From Flavobacteriales bacterium (lineage in GTDB: Bacteria; Bacteroidota; Bacteroidia; Flavobacteriales_G; Salibacteraceae), in contig DNTB01000015.1 of assembly GCA_003499525.1 (NCBI GenBank), positions 1 through 32,643 of the forward strand: DNA of 32,643 bases, in the 5' to 3' direction. A model generated the notes under the pieces. It did not search any database. It was not told the DNA's origin and saw only the letters and a program-made list of their open reading frames with translations. The position numbers and the translations under genes are program-made. This document shows, piece by piece, positions 31,223 through 32,643 of the stretch (positions are counted from its first letter, which is position 1; the number at the start of each line of letters is the position of its first letter).

Positions 31223-32469
31223 GCAATACCCTAATTAAAAACATTGGGATTTTGGCAGGCATCCTCGAAAACACCTCGGCTCCTATAAGAGGGTCTGCAC
31301 TGAAGTCATTAAATGAAATAAAGAATGCCTTTGTCTTCATCAAAGACGATAGAATAGCAGATTACGGTTGCATGAGGGAACTACCTTCGGATTATGCCGC
31401 AGATATCCATCTTGATGCAAGCGGCAGAATAGTCCTTCCATCGTGGTGTGATTCACATACGCATATCGTTTATGCCTCAAGCCGAGAGCAGGAATTTGTC
31501 GACAGGATCAACGGTCTGAGTTATCAGGAAATAGCCCAACGAGGGGGAGGTATTCTGAATTCAGCAACAAAACTCCGAAATGCATCCGAAGAGGAACTGC
31601 TTGAAGGTGCACTAAAACGATTAGATGAAATTCTGGCAATGGGAACTGGTGCCGTTGAAATTAAATCAGGTTACGGTTTGGATGTTAAATCTGAACTAAA
31701 AATGCTTAGAGTAATTCGAAAACTGGACAAAAAACACCCCATTAAAGTAAGGTCTACCTTCCTTGGTGCTCATGCCCTACCATCCGAATTTAAAAACGAC
31801 AAAAAAGGATATATTAATCTGATTATCAATGAAATGCTTCCTGAAATCCACAATGAAAAATTAGCGGATTTTGTCGATATTTTCATAGAAAAAGGATATT
31901 TCGACATCGATGATGCCGCTCAAATTATGGAAGCATCAAAAGCTTATGGACTCATCCCAAAAGTGCATGTCAATCAATTCAATGCCTTCGGAGGGATAAG
32001 GGCCATGGTCGATCAGAATGCGCTATCGGTAGACCATTTGGAAGAGATGAATGAAGAAGACTTCGAAGCACTGCGTGGAAAAAAAACCATCGCAGGTTTA
32101 CTTCCCAATTGTTCCTATTTCCTCGGTATTCCTTACGCTCCAGCGAGAAAAATGATAGATCAAAATATTGCAATTGCCCTGGCGACAGACTTCAATCCAG
32201 GTTCAACTCCATCGGGCAATATGAATCAAGTGGTTTCCGCCGCGTGCATCAAAATGAGAATTGCACCTGAAGAAGCCATAAATGCCGGAACTATCAATGG
32301 AGCATACGCCATGAATCTTGATCATTCCTTCGGTAGTATCACAATTGGAAAGAAGGCCAATCTTAGCATTACAAAACCCATGGATTCCATTGCATATTTA
32401 CCCTATTATTTTGGGATTAATCCAATTGATAAGGTACTAATTAGCGGTTCAGTCGTAAAAAGTCATTAA
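31219..32469 (+). CDS. hutI: Imidazolonepropionase (histidine degradation)
   Basis: HutI hydrolyses 4-imidazolone-5-propionate to N-formimino-L-glutamate, the third step of histidine breakdown. The 416-residue amidohydrolase has the metal-binding pair H80 and H82 in CDSHTHIVYASSREQEF, the family signature GLSYQEIAQRGGGILNSATK, and EIKSGYGLD near 149-157. A late THLGAHA-like strand (STFLGAHALPSEF), KVHVNQFNAFGG, the metal Asp region ATDFNPGSTPSGNM and a normal C-terminal composite domain follow. The start codon overlaps the stop of the ABC-F gene by 4 bp. No other hut gene is in the window, so this gene is separate from any hut operon. The reading frame is complete. Confidence 0.96.
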   Translation: MSNTLIKNIGILAGILENTSAPIRGSALKSLNEIKNAFVFIKDDRIADYGCMRELPSDYAADIHLDASGRIVLPSWCDSHTHIVYASSREQEFVDRINGLSYQEIAQRGGGILNSATKLRNASEEELLEGALKRLDEILAMGTGAVEIKSGYGLDVKSELKMLRVIRKLDKKHPIKVRSTFLGAHALPSEFKNDKKGYINLIINEMLPEIHNEKLADFVDIFIEKGYFDIDDAAQIMEASKAYGLIPKVHVNQFNAFGGIRAMVDQNALSVDHLEEMNEEDFEALRGKKTIAGLLPNCSYFLGIPYAPARKMIDQNIAIALATDFNPGSTPSGNMNQVVSAACIKMRIAPEEAINAGTINGAYAMNLDHSFGSITIGKKANLSITKPMDSIAYLPYYFGINPIDKVLISGSVVKSH

Positions 32470-32520
32470 GACATCTCTTAAGAACTAAAATTATCGAAAC
32501 CAACTGCCCTGCTTAGCCGA

Positions 32521-32554
32521 AAAAAAACCGGAATGCTTCTGCAATCCGGTTTTT
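32521..32554. terminator. Bidirectional terminator between hutI and tRNA-Met
   Basis: ACCGGA, one A-A mismatch, TGC, loop TTCT, GCA and TCCGGT form a 9-bp stem (32527-32550). Seven A precede it and five T follow, so it can end both hutI (plus) and the tRNA transcript (minus). It lies 5 bases from the tRNA 3' end. Confidence 0.85.
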
Positions 32555-32558
32555 CCTG

Positions 32559-32632
32559 TAGCGAAGGCGGGAATTGAACCCGCGACCTCAGGGTTATGAA
32601 TCCTGCGCTCTAACCATCTGAGCTACCTCGCC
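32559..32632 (-). tRNA. tRNA-Met (elongator), anticodon CAT
   Basis: The minus strand reads GGCGAGGTAGCTCAG..., with a D-loop (GATGGTTAGAGC), anticodon loop TTCATAA (anticodon CAT), T-loop TTCAATT with a 5-bp stem, and acceptor pairing GGCGAGG with CTTCGCT closed by A73. The CCA tail is not encoded (the next bases are CAGG). The first acceptor pair is G-T, not the C-A mismatch of initiator tRNA, so this is elongator Met or, less likely, tRNA-Ile2. The anticodon stem has an A31-C39 mismatch. Only 11 bases lie upstream within the window, so its promoter is not visible. Confidence 0.92.
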
Positions 32633-32643
32633 ATATTCTTTTG

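Noticed and set aside
32559..32632. The tRNA gene as attachment site for the recombinase segment
   Set aside because: It lies about 30 kb away at the other end of the window, with ordinary core genes between.
32559..32632. Initiator tRNA-fMet
   Set aside because: The first acceptor pair is G-T and the anticodon stem lacks the three consecutive G-C pairs of initiators.
1..32643. CRISPR arrays, insertion sequences, rRNA
   Set aside because: No regularly spaced direct repeats, transposase motifs or rRNA-like sequence were seen on either strand.

Overview
The window looks like chromosomal DNA of a member of the Bacteroidota, most likely a Flavobacteriales-type marine bacterium; the family cannot be settled by eye. 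The evidence is a type IX secretion C-terminal sorting domain on a nuclease, a DUF5686 protein with an N-terminal carboxypeptidase-regulatory-like domain, a PorT-like outer-membrane barrel, bacillithiol synthesis (BshA), many SPII lipoproteins, and promoters of the TAnnTTTG (-7) type instead of TATAAT. Start sites show no obvious Shine-Dalgarno sequences, as is usual in the phylum.

Left end, 1-2.6 kb: a mobile or accessory segment. It holds the first 270 codons of what appears to be a type III-like DNA methyltransferase (cut by the window edge), an XRE-type regulator 3 bp upstream of it, a non-coding spacer with a striking 65-bp imperfect palindrome between 9-bp direct repeats, and a complete tyrosine recombinase. 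All genes point left. The two cargo genes are very AT-rich (sampled 60-base lines have 25-28% G+C) compared with about 40% or more elsewhere. This is the part most likely to hold something new: a defence cargo placed downstream of a recombinase, with a folded att-like sequence between them.

From 2.7 to 32.6 kb is ordinary core chromosome. In order: a tiny Cys-rich lipoprotein and a divergent DUF6265-type lipoprotein; an mscS - CDGSH - bshA run of overlapping genes (osmotic channel, tandem Fe-S protein, bacillithiol glycosyltransferase); a trans-sulfuration PLP enzyme; a secreted protein of unknown function; two envelope proteins (232 aa and DUF481); a tkt-gap carbon-metabolism operon; a small secreted helical protein; marC; DUF5686 overlapping an MBL-fold hydrolase; a PorT-like barrel; a CsgG/TPR lipoprotein overlapping an LPP20-type lipoprotein; icd divergent from prfC; an LpxL-type acyltransferase; a T9SS-exported endonuclease I; an ABC-F ATPase overlapping hutI; and an elongator tRNA-Met at the right edge.

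Gene packing is tight. Several convergent pairs abut or overlap with no room for a terminator, while four clear hairpin terminators occur elsewhere, two of them bidirectional. No stretch longer than about 265 bases lacks a gene. No CRISPR array, rRNA or insertion sequence was seen. All family calls rest on recognition of motifs by reading; no database search was run.
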